Source: Zancudomyces culisetae
Lineage: Eukaryota; Kickxellomycota; Harpellomycetes; Harpellales; Legeriomycetaceae
Reading direction: 5' to 3'
Length of the DNA stretch: 10,990 nucleotides
Assembly: GCA_001969505.1 (NCBI GenBank)
Contig: LSSK01000053.1
Location: 7,102-18,091 of the forward strand
Below are positions 1-7,957 of this stretch, piece after piece. The translations under genes and the position numbers were made by a program. Below the pieces are notes generated by a model that saw nothing but the letters and a program-made list of their open reading frames with translations, did not search any database and was not told the DNA's origin. Numbering within the stretch: the stretch's first letter is position 1; each line of letters starts with the position of its first letter.

Positions 1-2
1 CA

Positions 3-865
3 AACAACAAAGCAGCAGGGATAGACGGGATCCCAAACGAAATATGGAAGCTGGTACAGGATGAGGAGGAACCGACCTCACCGTTAGCACTAGCGGTATT
101 CGGAATAGTAAGGTGGATGTTCAACAAAGGAGAAATTCCAACGAGGTGGAGCACCAGTATTGTAGTACCGGTGCCCAAAAAGGGGGATCTTACAGACCCC
201 AACAACTATCGGGGCATTTCACTAATCCCAACCATGGTTAAACTTGTTGCAAAGATAGTTGCAACAAGACTCAACAAGGAGGATAACAAAGTGAAGCTGT
301 TAGCCAAAGAACAATCGGGTTTTCGAAGTCGTGAAGAGTGTGTAGCGCAAGCAACAACTCTTTATGAAATTGTCAGAAGAAGGAAATTGAACAAACAAGA
401 AACATGGATAGCGTTTATTGACTTTGCAAAAGCCTATGATAAAGTGCCCCAGGAAGCTCTACTAACTAAACTAAAGGCTGCTGGAATAAGAAAAAATTAC
501 CTGAAACTTATAAAGGGATTATATAAAGCACCTAAAATGTTCGTTCGAGTCGGAGAGAAATTGTCACCAGTCGTTAACTATGATTGCGGAGTTAGACAAG
601 GTTGTCCGATGTCACCGTTTCTATTTGATGTTTACATTAACAATATATTTAATATCATAAAAGGGGTAACAGAACCAGGATTACCTAATATGGAGCGTCT
701 ATTACCTACAGAGTACCGGGCTTGCTTTTTGCAGACGACCTAGTGGTGCTAGCTGAAACACAAGAAGATATGGAAATATCTTTATATATTATTAGTGAAT
801 GGACTGATAATCCTAAACGTCTGTAAACGCTATTAATTGTGGAACTATGGGAATATTTACAGTAA
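3..865 (+). pseudogene. LINE (non-LTR retrotransposon) reverse transcriptase, broken and partial
   Basis: Remnant of ORF2 of a non-LTR retrotransposon; the intact enzyme copies element RNA at a nicked target site. The frame is open from the left edge with the RT entry motif KAAGIDGIPNEIW, so the 5' part lies outside the window. Further boxes follow: NNYRGISLIP, the catalytic AFIDFAKAYDKVP box (about 410-450) and the GVRQGCPMSPFLF box (about 589-630). The frame stops at 741-743, but the second catalytic box FADDLVV is encoded at 728-748 in another frame, so an indel lies around 700-713. That frame stops at 824-826, and a third frame from 826 reads a short CGTM-like stretch typical of the RT thumb side, so a second indel is likely at about 815-825. 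Homology fades by about 865; thumb, C-terminal domain and poly(A) tail are missing. The family is clear; the clade is not. Confidence 0.9.
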
Positions 866-1896
866 AAAAAATTCATTCATGTGTATTATTCAAAATATTA
901 AATTTTGTAGTATAAATTTGAAATTGATCAATGAATATATTACAAGATTAAAAATTAATTATATTTTAATTAATATGAATCACACCTGTTTATACCAATC
1001 ACAAGGTTTATTAAATATATTTACAATATTTGTATATTATATAGTTACTTTTCAATATATCATATTACACCATAAATATCTAATATATATATGACTTGTA
1101 GGCATTTTCTACAAATGAAATTAATTAATGTATTATACTTAGGTCAAATATAAAATAAAATTTTATTGTAAAATAGAATGTATTTCTAGTCCCAATACAT
1201 TACTTGGTATCACCACAAAATATAAGAGTATGAGATAAAAGCAGGAATATTCAACATTTAATTTGTAAAATTTGAATCTGTTTGAGTATAAGACAATATT
1301 ATTGTGTAGTTGCTAGGAATGGCCACCATGAGGATTAATTTTTCTGGTGTAAATTTTAGATAAATTATTTAATTATTTATTATTTTGTGATCATTTTTAT
1401 AAATGTCAAACTAGATAAACAAATATTCAAAATCTAATGATATATCAATATATATTTGCATGATTTCTGATATTTAATCTATGAAAGTAATATACGAATT
1501 ACAATTAATAATATTAATAAATGTATTATAACTTAATATTAATTTAGTGATTAAATCACTATTATTTTATATATTCAAATTTAAAGCAAGAAATATACAA
1601 AAAAATAAAATTTAAATCAATACCTAATCGAAAAAAAATATAATGGATTGTGATATGCAAAAAATATAATAAAATCATGTCTATAATAATATCAAAGATA
1701 GCTACGAAGACACAATCAAACAACAATTACTACAATTGCAAGTACTCATTAAAAAAATAAGCACCCAAGAACTTTTAGGATCCAAATTAGATTATAGGTT
1801 TGAGATCGTGAAATCATAAACGTTATTTTGTTATGAATTAGATATTTTAATTTAGCTTAATAGTTTTAATTAATAAATTAATTTATTACAAATATA
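866..1896. other. AT-rich non-coding stretch
   Basis: About 1 kb of strongly AT-rich DNA with many A and T runs. The one longer open frame (837-1094) is low-complexity, rich in Ile, Tyr and Asn, and begins inside LINE debris, so I do not call it. A second stretch, open but lacking a start codon (1673-1819), reads somewhat protein-like but is too short to call. I see no tRNA, rRNA or conserved protein. Confidence 0.6.
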
Positions 1897-1925
1897 ATTG
1901 TAACGTGAACACGCAACGTTACAAT
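1897..1925. repeat. Inverted repeat, 10-bp perfect stem, 9-nt loop
   Basis: ATTGTAACGT (1897-1906) is the exact reverse complement of ACGTTACAAT (1916-1925). It is the first member of a cluster of inverted repeats. The arms share the AACGT core with the palindrome that starts 21 bp further on. Confidence 0.85.
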
Positions 1926-1945
1926 CACATAATTAGTAACGTATC

Positions 1946-1973
1946 ATGTTAACGTGATTAATCACGTTAACAT
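1946..1973. repeat. 28-bp perfect palindrome
   Basis: The half-site ATGTTAACGTGATT (1946-1959) is followed directly by its exact reverse complement (1960-1973), with no spacer. Such a sequence can extrude as a cruciform or bind a dimeric protein. It could also be a terminus of a small inverted-repeat element or of an LTR. The sequence does not show which. Confidence 0.9.
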
Positions 1974-2062
1974 CTAGGTGTTATAGCCAATAATATTACT
2001 TCTTAATACCCATAATTAATCTTCATATTTTATCTTATATTTAATCATTTCGTTTATGCTTC

Positions 2063-2087
2063 GTTGTAATTATCTAAGAATTACAAC
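2063..2087. repeat. Inverted repeat, 9-bp stem, 7-nt loop
   Basis: GTTGTAATT (2063-2071) pairs perfectly with AATTACAAC (2079-2087). It lies just before an AATAAA (2098-2103) and a TGACA (2114-2118). The same two signals end the chromovirus LTR at 4929-4963, so 1899-2118 could be an old solo LTR. No target-site duplication was found to support that. Confidence 0.7.
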
Positions 2088-2163
2088 TTGTTTATTCAAT
2101 AAATCTCGTTCTGTGACACTAGGATACAAACTCCGAACGGGATTAACATCTATGTAAATGTCT

Positions 2164-2222
2164 GGATGTGATTAACATCCTGAAACATCACATAATGTTA
2201 AGTAATTTCATGCACATGAAAT
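2164..2222. repeat. Two adjacent short hairpins
   Basis: GGATGT (2164-2169) pairs with ACATCC (2175-2180) across a 5-nt loop. ATTTCATG (2205-2212) pairs with CATGAAAT (2215-2222) with only two bases between the arms, which makes it effectively palindromic. Together with the repeats at 1897-2087 they form a cluster of five inverted repeats in about 330 bp. Confidence 0.7.
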
Positions 2223-2559
2223 ATTTTTCTTATTTTTCACCTGTCTCTTCACGTATTTAAACCACGACAGAAAACGTAGATGGAAGAGGCAGTGTATAAT
2301 ATTCAATATATTTAGGAAGTTAATATTCTTCAAAATATATTTTATAAATAAACTCTAATAAAACCTAACATATTATCTCTTCTGAATCATTTGTTTTTAT
2401 TATTAACCGATTCACTGACGAAAATTAGCTCTTGGTAGATATTAATGAAACATACAACTAATAATTAATTGAATAAAATTTAACCAAAAACGAAATGTAA
2501 CATTAACAAATACAAAAAATTAGCGATAAAGTTTAAAACTTAAATTATATAGCTATAAA
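2223..2559. other. AT-rich stretch upstream of ORF1 copy A
   Basis: No gene is visible. An A-rich segment (about 2440-2555) precedes the first ORF1 remnant, as an A-rich leader also precedes the second copy. It may be what is left of a LINE 5' untranslated region. Confidence 0.4.
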
Positions 2560-2935
2560 AAGCAGCAATCAAGCTACGCTTTTCAAATTCAGCGACATCT
2601 TGTAGAAGGATGGATCGGTACAGTCCGATCTAGATAAAGTTTCAGTCTACCCTGGCTTACTGGGGAAACCCCCAGAAACCTGCTCCTTTGCATAGGAGGA
2701 GGGAAAAACAAGATTGGAGTTAGTTTGGAAAGCATTGCATTCAATCGTAATGAGGCGTTTGAGTGCATAGGCCAGGCTATCGACAATACTTGTGCGGATT
2801 ATGATTAAAGCCCTCAGTCAATATCCTATACATCACTTTTTTTAAAGAAGAAACAGATATATTAGATCACGTGATCTAATCTACAACGGCAAAATTTTTG
2901 AAAATATAGCAACAGCAGAGCTTGTCGTATAGCGA
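2560..2935 (+). pseudogene. LINE ORF1-like protein, copy A, degraded fragment
   Basis: Diverged copy of the N-terminal half of the gene at 3438-4708. The two align at nucleotide level from about 2560 to 2935 (against about 3480-3855). In copy A the segment LLLCIGGGKNKIGVSLESIA, then FNRNEAFECIGQAI, reads through in one frame and stops at 2806-2808. Copy B keeps GGGECKIGICLEHFAFNRDE at the same place. Copy A has one more base than B in the stretch before this segment, so its frame there looks ancestral. After the stop, similarity continues in pieces (GIKTVEK-like region, AAACAGCAGAGCTTG-like bases near 2910-2924), then ends at a small hairpin at 2925-2943. Zinc knuckle and C-terminus are absent. 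The protein would bind element RNA in an ORF1 particle; that role is inferred from the better copy. Confidence 0.75.
2861..2880. repeat. 20-bp perfect palindrome inside ORF1 copy A
   Basis: ATTAGATCAC (2861-2870) is followed directly by GTGATCTAAT (2871-2880), its exact reverse complement. The centre is CACGTG. Copy B has a weaker inverted repeat at the matching place (CAGATC/GATCTG, near 3787-3802), so the symmetry may have grown from ordinary coding sequence. Confidence 0.85.
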
Positions 2936-3437
2936 GCATACGATGGAAGATCCTAGGTGATTTTATAGTAAATATTATTTTTATTCTATATGTTTTGATT
3001 TCTTCACCAACTAAATATTATTATCGATTTACAAATAGTTTTTTATACATAATTTTTAGATATATATTTTTTCTATGTAAAATAATGAAAGAGAAAAAAC
3101 TAAACTCAAGGAAGACTACGAACGATAAAACGAACACACAACAAAAGACTTGAGTACTACAACCTCCAGTACGGTACTATAGGAAGACCACCCGAGATCG
3201 ACTGAGATTCGAAATTAGCTTATAGATTAGAGATCGTATTTAAATTTCACTTTTTTTCTGTTCTATAGTTTCTTTTCTAATCTTTCAAACCAGCTCGACT
3301 GGGTCGTAGTGGGCTCACAAAGCTAATACAATCAACCTACACATATATCAAATAAATAAAGTCAAAGTAACAAAAAAAATAAAATAAAAAGTTAAAAAGC
3401 TTATAAAAAAAATAATAAAAACAAAAACAAAAAAAAA
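2936..3437 (+). other. AT-rich spacer and A-rich leader of ORF1 copy B
   Basis: Positions 2950-3100 are AT-rich without features. From about 3100 the composition is more mixed, up to an almost pure A/T-poor-in-C leader at 3366-3437 containing many A runs and ending in the ATG at 3438. This probably represents the 5' untranslated region of the second LINE copy; A-rich leaders favour translation start in many eukaryotes. It could instead hold the poly(A) tail of an upstream insertion, but no coding end lies just before it. Confidence 0.45.
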
Positions 3438-4708
3438 ATGAGTTTCAACAACCAAACAACAACATTAGGAACTGCTAAAGGCAGTATCCAAACCACGCTG
3501 CCGAAATACAGCAGTTTTTTTAAACCCTCTAACTCAGCTCAGTCTGATCTAGAGAGAGTCTCGGTTCTCCACCACTTAACAGGAGAAAACCACAAGACCT
3601 CCTTCTTCGGATAGGGGGAGGAGAATGCAAAATTGGAATTTGCCTCGAACACTTTGCATTCAATCGCGATGAGGCTTTTGAATGCATCGGTCAGGCAATT
3701 AACAACGCGTATGCGGACTTCGATATGAATCCACAGACCAATACCCTGTTTATCACCTTTTATGAAAAAAAGCATGCTGATGAATTCAGATCCAAAGATC
3801 TGATATATAATGGAAAAACTGTTGAAAAAATTAGAACTGCAGAGCTTGGTGATAGGCTCTTAAACATCACCATACCAACTAGACTGGGTAGTACTTTGCC
3901 ATTCACACTGTTGGAAATCAAGAATACCCTTGGAGGTCTAGGAACAATACACGACATCAAAGCATGGAAGTCAAAAAAAGCTAATTTTTTTGCGGCAAAC
4001 TACACCAACATACTTTTTGAGCCAGAGGATGGGATTAAAAAAAGATCCCCCAACTCTTAAAGTATATGACAAGGAATTGAGAACGTTCTGGAAGGGCAGT
4101 CCGAACAGTGCAACCATTGCAAAGTATTTGGACACTTAAGGGCAGAATGCCCAGTTTGATAACAGAGGCGTTTGGCTCAGGCTCAGAAAATAGAGCCAAG
4201 AGAAAAAATCATACTACCAGCACCACAAATAATTCCGCGATTAGCGCGTACCAACAAATGCAAAAACAACAACACAACCAGATCAAAACGTGGCTAATGA
4301 ACAACACCAGGAATATAGAAAAAACAGACAGGTTGAAAATAAAGAAGCGGAAAATGCTGCTCAGGGATAATAGCTATCATCTCTTTAAACAACATTGGTG
4401 TCAACGACACACAATACAGTACTAATAGTAGAAGGTCAGACATGGTACAAGATAGTTCATACGAAAATAGTACGGAAGATTTAAATATCGTGGAAACTAA
4501 CCAAGCCCAAACAGACGAAACGACTGGGATGGCCGTGGGCGAAGTGAATTTCCACTCCACCACACAACTAAATATACCACCAATATTATCAAATGAAAAT
4601 CAGTTTCGGCATTCAAGTAAGTTCGCCCATAAGCCCCACAAATCATTTAATTGTTATGGTTTTAAATTATATGAAACCTTTGTCTCCACAGGACAATGTT
4701 TCACATAA
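3438..4708 (+). pseudogene. LINE ORF1-like (gag-like) protein with CCHC zinc knuckle, copy B
   Basis: The ATG at 3438 opens MSFNNQTTTLGTAKG and a Ser/Thr-rich N-terminus, stopping at 3612-3614. Comparison with copy A shows a one-base deletion just upstream. The true frame resumes (GGGECKIGICLEHFAFNRDE, about 3614 on) and runs through a globular region (NPQTNTLFITFYEKKHADEF, then LLNITIP and LGGLGTIHDIKAWKSKKANFF) to a stop at 4058-4060. Two offsetting indels at about 4048 and 4095 then lead to a zinc knuckle at 4109-4150, C-N-H-C-x4-H-x4-C. Stops follow it at 4157-4162. A polar Gln/Asn/Glu-rich tail continues in shifting frames to a stop at 4706-4708. The order globular domains, zinc knuckle, polar tail matches ORF1 proteins of fungal LINEs (Tad-like), which coat element RNA. 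An RRM-like fold is possible but unproven. No ORF2 follows; the chromovirus LTR begins where the tail ends. Confidence 0.8.
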
Positions 4709-4759
4709 TTTATCAATTATAACCATAACATTTACCGACCTCCACTAATTAATTTAAAT

Positions 4760-4803
4760 GTTTTAGTTATGTTATAGTTATGTTTTAGTTATGTTTTAAA
4801 TTA
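4760..4803 (+). repeat. 11-bp tandem repeat in U3
   Basis: GTTTTAGTTAT (4760-4770), GTTATAGTTAT (4771-4781) and GTTTTAGTTAT (4782-4792) are followed by a partial unit GTTTTAAATTA (4793-4803). They lie 36-80 bp upstream of the TATA box, where LTR enhancer repeats are usual. Confidence 0.8.
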
Positions 4804-4838
4804 GTATATTTTTAACATTATCGTCCCATCATGAAAAG

Positions 4839-4846
4839 TATATAAG
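4839..4846 (+). promoter_or_regulatory. TATA box of the chromovirus LTR
   Basis: TATATAAG begins 34 bp before A4873, the first base of the 11-nt self-primer. That is the normal TATA-to-start spacing, so the two assignments support each other. Confidence 0.65.
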
Positions 4847-4872
4847 CTATACGATTATCATAGTGGAACGAT

Positions 4873-4883
4873 AAGTTTTACAA
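4873..4883 (+). promoter_or_regulatory. Predicted RNA 5' end / self-primer (R region start)
   Basis: AAGTTTTACAA is the exact reverse complement of TTGTAAAACTT at 4966-4976. In Tf1 of fission yeast and its relatives, the first 11 nt of the transcript fold back onto the primer binding site and prime minus-strand synthesis in place of a tRNA. The length (11 nt), the place after the TATA box and the partner just after the LTR all match that model. Confidence 0.75.
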
Positions 4884-4965
4884 CGAGTTTAGTTTCGTTT
4901 AGTATATTCACTTATAGTCTAGTTTATTAATAAATATATTTTATCCAAGTCCAGACCCTGACAGT

Positions 4966-4976
4966 TTGTAAAACTT
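4966..4976 (+). other. Primer binding site for self-priming
   Basis: TTGTAAAACTT lies two bases after the TGACA end of the LTR and pairs over all 11 bases with the predicted 5' end of the RNA (4873-4883). It does not begin with TGG, which argues against a normal tRNA-primed site. Confidence 0.75.
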
Positions 4977-4990
4977 CTATTCAAGATACC

Positions 4991-5791
4991 ATGTCAAGTA
5001 TATTCACCGAGTCAAGCATTAAACTTCCAGACGCTCCACGTTTTAGTGGGAAACCTTCAGAATTATAAGCCTTCATGTCAAGCATTGAGCTTTATTTTTA
5101 GGCACGTGGAGATCTATTCAAGACTGAAAAAAACAAAATAGTACTTATTGGCGCACACTTAACAGGACCCACAGCCATATGGTTTAACTCGCTTATCGAG
5201 GAAAAATCAACAGACCTCGCAAACTATGCTCAGTTTTTGGAATTATTTAAAAAGAATTTTTCAGACCCCAGCCAAGAAATAAGAGATAGAGGAGAAATAC
5301 GTAGATGTAAACACGGGCCAAGAAGCGTGGCTAACTATGCTGCCGAATTCAGGACTTCAGCCAGAATCAGCGGATTTGACCAAGCTGCACTAATTGACCA
5401 GTTCTTAAGAGGACTAAATGACAATGTCATGAACTTTCTTATGATGAATGATATGCCTACAAAACTGGAGGACACTATAGCTCTAGCTGTAAAAGTTGAT
5501 AACCGCCTTTCCAATCGACGAATGTTAAGAAGCGCTCCGGGTTATTATAATTCATCATTTCAGAGACCAATAACTAAAGCAATACCTGTTCAAAGTACTA
5601 TGCATGATGACCTTCCACCAGGTGAACCTATGGAAATAGACGCACTAGTTACCAAACAGCGACCACATCTCTCTCAAGAAGAAAAGGACAGACGCAGAGC
5701 TCTTGGGTTAATCATGTATTGTGGAAATCAAGGACATATAGCTATTCGCTGTCCAAACAAAACTCAGTCGGGAAAAGTCCACACTCAGTAA
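4991..5791 (+). pseudogene. gag: Chromovirus Gag (capsid/nucleocapsid)
   Basis: The ATG at 4991 starts MSSIFTESSIKLPDAPRFSG, typical of the N-terminus of fungal Ty3/gypsy Gag. The frame has two early stops, TAA 5066-5068 and TAG 5099-5101. The second sits where related proteins have ELYFQ, so it probably came from CAG by a C-to-T change. After these the frame is open to TAA 5789-5791, about 266 codons in all. The retrotransposon Gag domain is recognisable (IVLIGAHLTGPTAIWF, then FLELFKKNFSDP, NYAAEF and LIDQFLRGL). Near the C-terminus is a nucleocapsid zinc knuckle, CGNQGHIAIRC, but the expected first Cys is replaced (LIMYCGN in place of C-x2-C). Gag would form the cytoplasmic particle and package RNA. 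The protease frame overlaps its end in the -1 frame. Confidence 0.85.
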
Positions 5792-5814
5792 TACCTGGGA
5801 AGTTATTACTGGGT
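5770..5814 (+). promoter_or_regulatory. Putative -1 programmed ribosomal frameshift signal, gag to pro
   Basis: GGGAAAA (5770-5776) sits in the Gag frame as G-GGA-AAA, the X-XXY-YYZ slippery pattern. After a 6-nt spacer, 5783-5793 pairs with 5804-5814: eleven pairs with one G-U wobble and a 10-nt loop. A slip of -1 enters the frame that encodes the protease; the Gag stop (5789-5791) lies inside the stem. Sushi-type elements use -1 frameshifting, and the sushi-derived mammalian PEG10 uses the heptamer GGGAAAC. Confidence 0.7.
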
Positions 5815-6206
5815 TCTCGTTACCTATTTAGCGTTAATAATCTTACAGACTGTTTAAGGAAATTCACTTTTCCAATAAAGTTATCTTATAACAACATTAC
5901 GGTCCCAATAATAGCACTAATAGACTCCGGTGCTACAGGAAACTTTATTCAGGAAAAGTTAGCTAAAAGATTAAACCTTCCCAGAAAACCAATATCACAA
6001 CACATCGAGTTAGAAACCATTGACGGTAATAAAATAACTGGATCACCCATAACGAAACTTGTATTGGATTTACACTAACATTATCTAATAACCACTGTGA
6101 AGAAATATCATTACTGCCTATAAACTCAATTGATATAGCCATAGTCTTGGGATTACCTTGGTTACGTAAAAATAATCCACAAATACATTGGATTAATCAT
6201 TCATAA
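5770..6206 (+). pseudogene. pro: Chromovirus aspartic protease region of Pol
   Basis: Retropepsin-type protease that would cut the Gag-Pol polyprotein inside the particle. It is read in the -1 frame relative to Gag. The active site is IALIDSGATGNFIQEKLAKR (around 5920-5965), with the catalytic D-S-G triplet. This frame stops at 6076-6078, but the protein continues in another frame from about 6066 (LSNNHCEEISLL) to the conserved VLGLPWLRKNNPQIHW block that ends this domain, so one indel lies at 6061-6075. A TAA at 6204-6206 then interrupts that frame. The core is well conserved but the gene cannot be read through. Confidence 0.85.
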
Positions 6207-7400
6207 TCTTTCAACTCCAATTACTGTGTACACAACTGTATTAGCAATCCAAAGAGAATAGATGCAGTATTCAGAGCCCCAATTCATGAACATTCTGATA
6301 TCGAGGCAGATAGACCTAGTAGCCCAGATATTTCTTCAGATGACGAATACTATGATGCCCCGTCTGAGTCCACATATAAAACCCAAACCGAAAGCAATCA
6401 CCCAGTACCATTTTCCATCAATACGGATAACGTCAGCACATCCAACTCCGCAGATCCTATACATATTCCACCACAATATCATGATTTACAATCGGTATTT
6501 GATCCAGTCGAAGCAGACAGATTACCACCAAACAGAAGTTATGATTGCCCAATAGAATTAACGTCAAACATATTACCGAAAATGGGACCCATATACCCAT
6601 TGTCGGTTGTCGAGTCACAAGCACTGTACGATTACATCCAAGAAAATTTAAAAAAGGGTTTTATAGTTAAATCAAAGTCACAAATAGGAGCACCAATAAT
6701 GTTTGTAGATAAAAAGGACGGTGGCCTACGCCCTTGTGTTGATTATCGAAAGATAAACGAAATAACAGCATAAAATATATACCCTTTACCGAGAATAGAT
6801 GAATCGTTCGATCATCTAAGTAAGGCAAAATACTTCACCAAATTAGACTTAAGAGGAGCATATAACCTAGTACGAATCAGACCTGGTGATGAATGGAAGA
6901 CTGCTTTCAAATGCAGATACGGTTTATATGAATACAGGGTGATGCCATTCGGGCTCACTAATGCCCCTGCCACATTCCAGACGTTTATGAATGATATACT
7001 CAGAGAAGGACTGGATATATATGCTATTGCATACCTCGACGACATACTTATATTTTCATCTAGTCTAGAGGAACACTACAGCCATGTAAGAACAATACTA
7101 AAAATACTCAAGGAAAACAAACTGTATGCAAAACTAGAAAAATGTACATTCCACCAAACATCGATCGATTTCTTAGGCCACGTAATAAGCCAAAAAGGTA
7201 TAACATCTGATCCCCAAAAAGTAGCCAAGTTGATTGACTGGGAAATACCAAAAACAGTTAAAGATATACAAGTATTCTTAGGTTTTGTAAACTATTACAG
7301 AAAATTTATCCCAAATATGGCAAACATCGCGTTACCCTTAACAAATTTACTAAAAAAGGATACAGCATTTAAATGGAACAACGAAGAACAGAATTCGTTA
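6207..7400 (+). pseudogene. pol: Chromovirus reverse transcriptase region of Pol
   Basis: The frame first passes an acidic, poorly conserved linker (EADRPSSPDISSDDEYYDAP, about 6300-6360) and then the pre-RT motif VFDPVEADRLPPNRSYDCPI. The RT domain follows: GPIYPLS, KDGGLRPCVDYRKIN, TKLDLRGAYNLVRI with the first catalytic Asp codon at 6846, the MPFGLTNAPATFQ motif, and the YLDD box at 7032-7043, then the LGHVIS and FLGFVNYYRKFIP thumb motifs. A TAA at 6771-6773 interrupts the palm domain just before NIYPLPRIDE, where relatives have Lys. The frame changes by an indel at about 7390-7400; the old frame stops at 7419-7421. All catalytic residues remain. It would make the cDNA copy of the element RNA, primed by the self-primer described above. 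Confidence 0.92.
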
Positions 7401-7930
7401 CTACACTCATTAGACATCTAGCTGGATTACCTTTACTCTCTTATCCTAACCATGACAAACAATATATCGTGGAGACTGACGCTTCGGATTACGCTATGGG
7501 AGCAATATTATCGCAGTACGATGAAGATAATGAATTAAGACCTGTTGCATACTACTCTAGAAAGTTCACCCCAGCGGAAATCAATTACGACATCTACGAT
7601 AAGGAAATGCTTGCCATTGTTACAGCAATGAAAGAATAGCGACATTACCTCGAAGGTACACAGCAAACTACAATTGTATATACGGATCACAAAAATCTAG
7701 AACACTTTAAGAATGCTCAAACCTTAAACCGACGGCACGCAAGATGGTCACTTACGCTATCACGATATAACTTCCTTATTACATACAGACCGGGGACTGA
7801 GGGTGGCAAACCTGACGCACTGTCTAGAAGATCTGAATACCAACAAGGTCCTCCACTACCTAAAAACATCTTTCGCAATACCAACTTCCTTTACGCAATT
7901 ATCCAGCCACATAACCCTATATTATCATAA
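7398..7930 (+). pseudogene. pol: Chromovirus RNase H region of Pol
   Basis: RNase H that would degrade the RNA strand of the RNA:DNA hybrid. The order of motifs is [35 protein letters not shown] (first catalytic Asp), YDKEMLAIV (catalytic Glu), and [11 protein letters not shown] (third Asp), then the [19 protein letters not shown] and KPDALSRR tail that closes this domain in Ty3/gypsy Pol. A TAG at 7637-7639 interrupts it within MKE-stop-RHYL, where the family has Trp, so a G-to-A change is likely. A TAA at 7928-7930 and another at 7955-7957 separate it from the integrase; all are in the same frame, so no indel is needed between RNase H and integrase. Confidence 0.9.
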
Positions 7931-7957
7931 ATTCTAAACGAGTCTAAGAAAGACTAA

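Larger units (their letters stand above)
4697..4965 (+). repeat. 5' LTR of Ty3/gypsy chromovirus (left end uncertain)
   Basis: The 3' boundary is well placed: the sequence ends in TGACA (4959-4963), directly followed by a self-primer binding site and, 25 bp later, the gag ATG. Inside are 11-bp tandem repeats in U3 (4760-4803), a TATA box (4839-4846), the predicted RNA start at 4873, and a polyadenylation signal AATAAA (4929-4934). The left end is a guess at the TGTTTCACA at 4697; it cannot be fixed because no second LTR copy is present in the window. Confidence 0.7.

Noticed and set aside
837-1094. 85-codon open frame on the plus strand
   Set aside because: Low-complexity Ile/Tyr/Asn protein in AT-rich DNA, starting within LINE remnants; no recognisable domain.
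1673-1819. 49-codon open stretch ending KLDYRFEIVKS, somewhat protein-like
   Set aside because: No start codon, too short, and this length is not rare by chance across frames in 1.7 kb; at most an exon or gene fragment.
2589-2786. Minus-strand open frame opposite ORF1 copy A
   Set aside because: Shadow of the plus-strand ORF1 remnant, which aligns in sense with copy B; the same holds for minus-strand frames at 3539-3960 and 8194-9333.
6262-6555. 97-codon open frame in the protease-RT linker
   Set aside because: Out of frame; the pol frame running through the same bases gives the acidic linker and the pre-RT motif.
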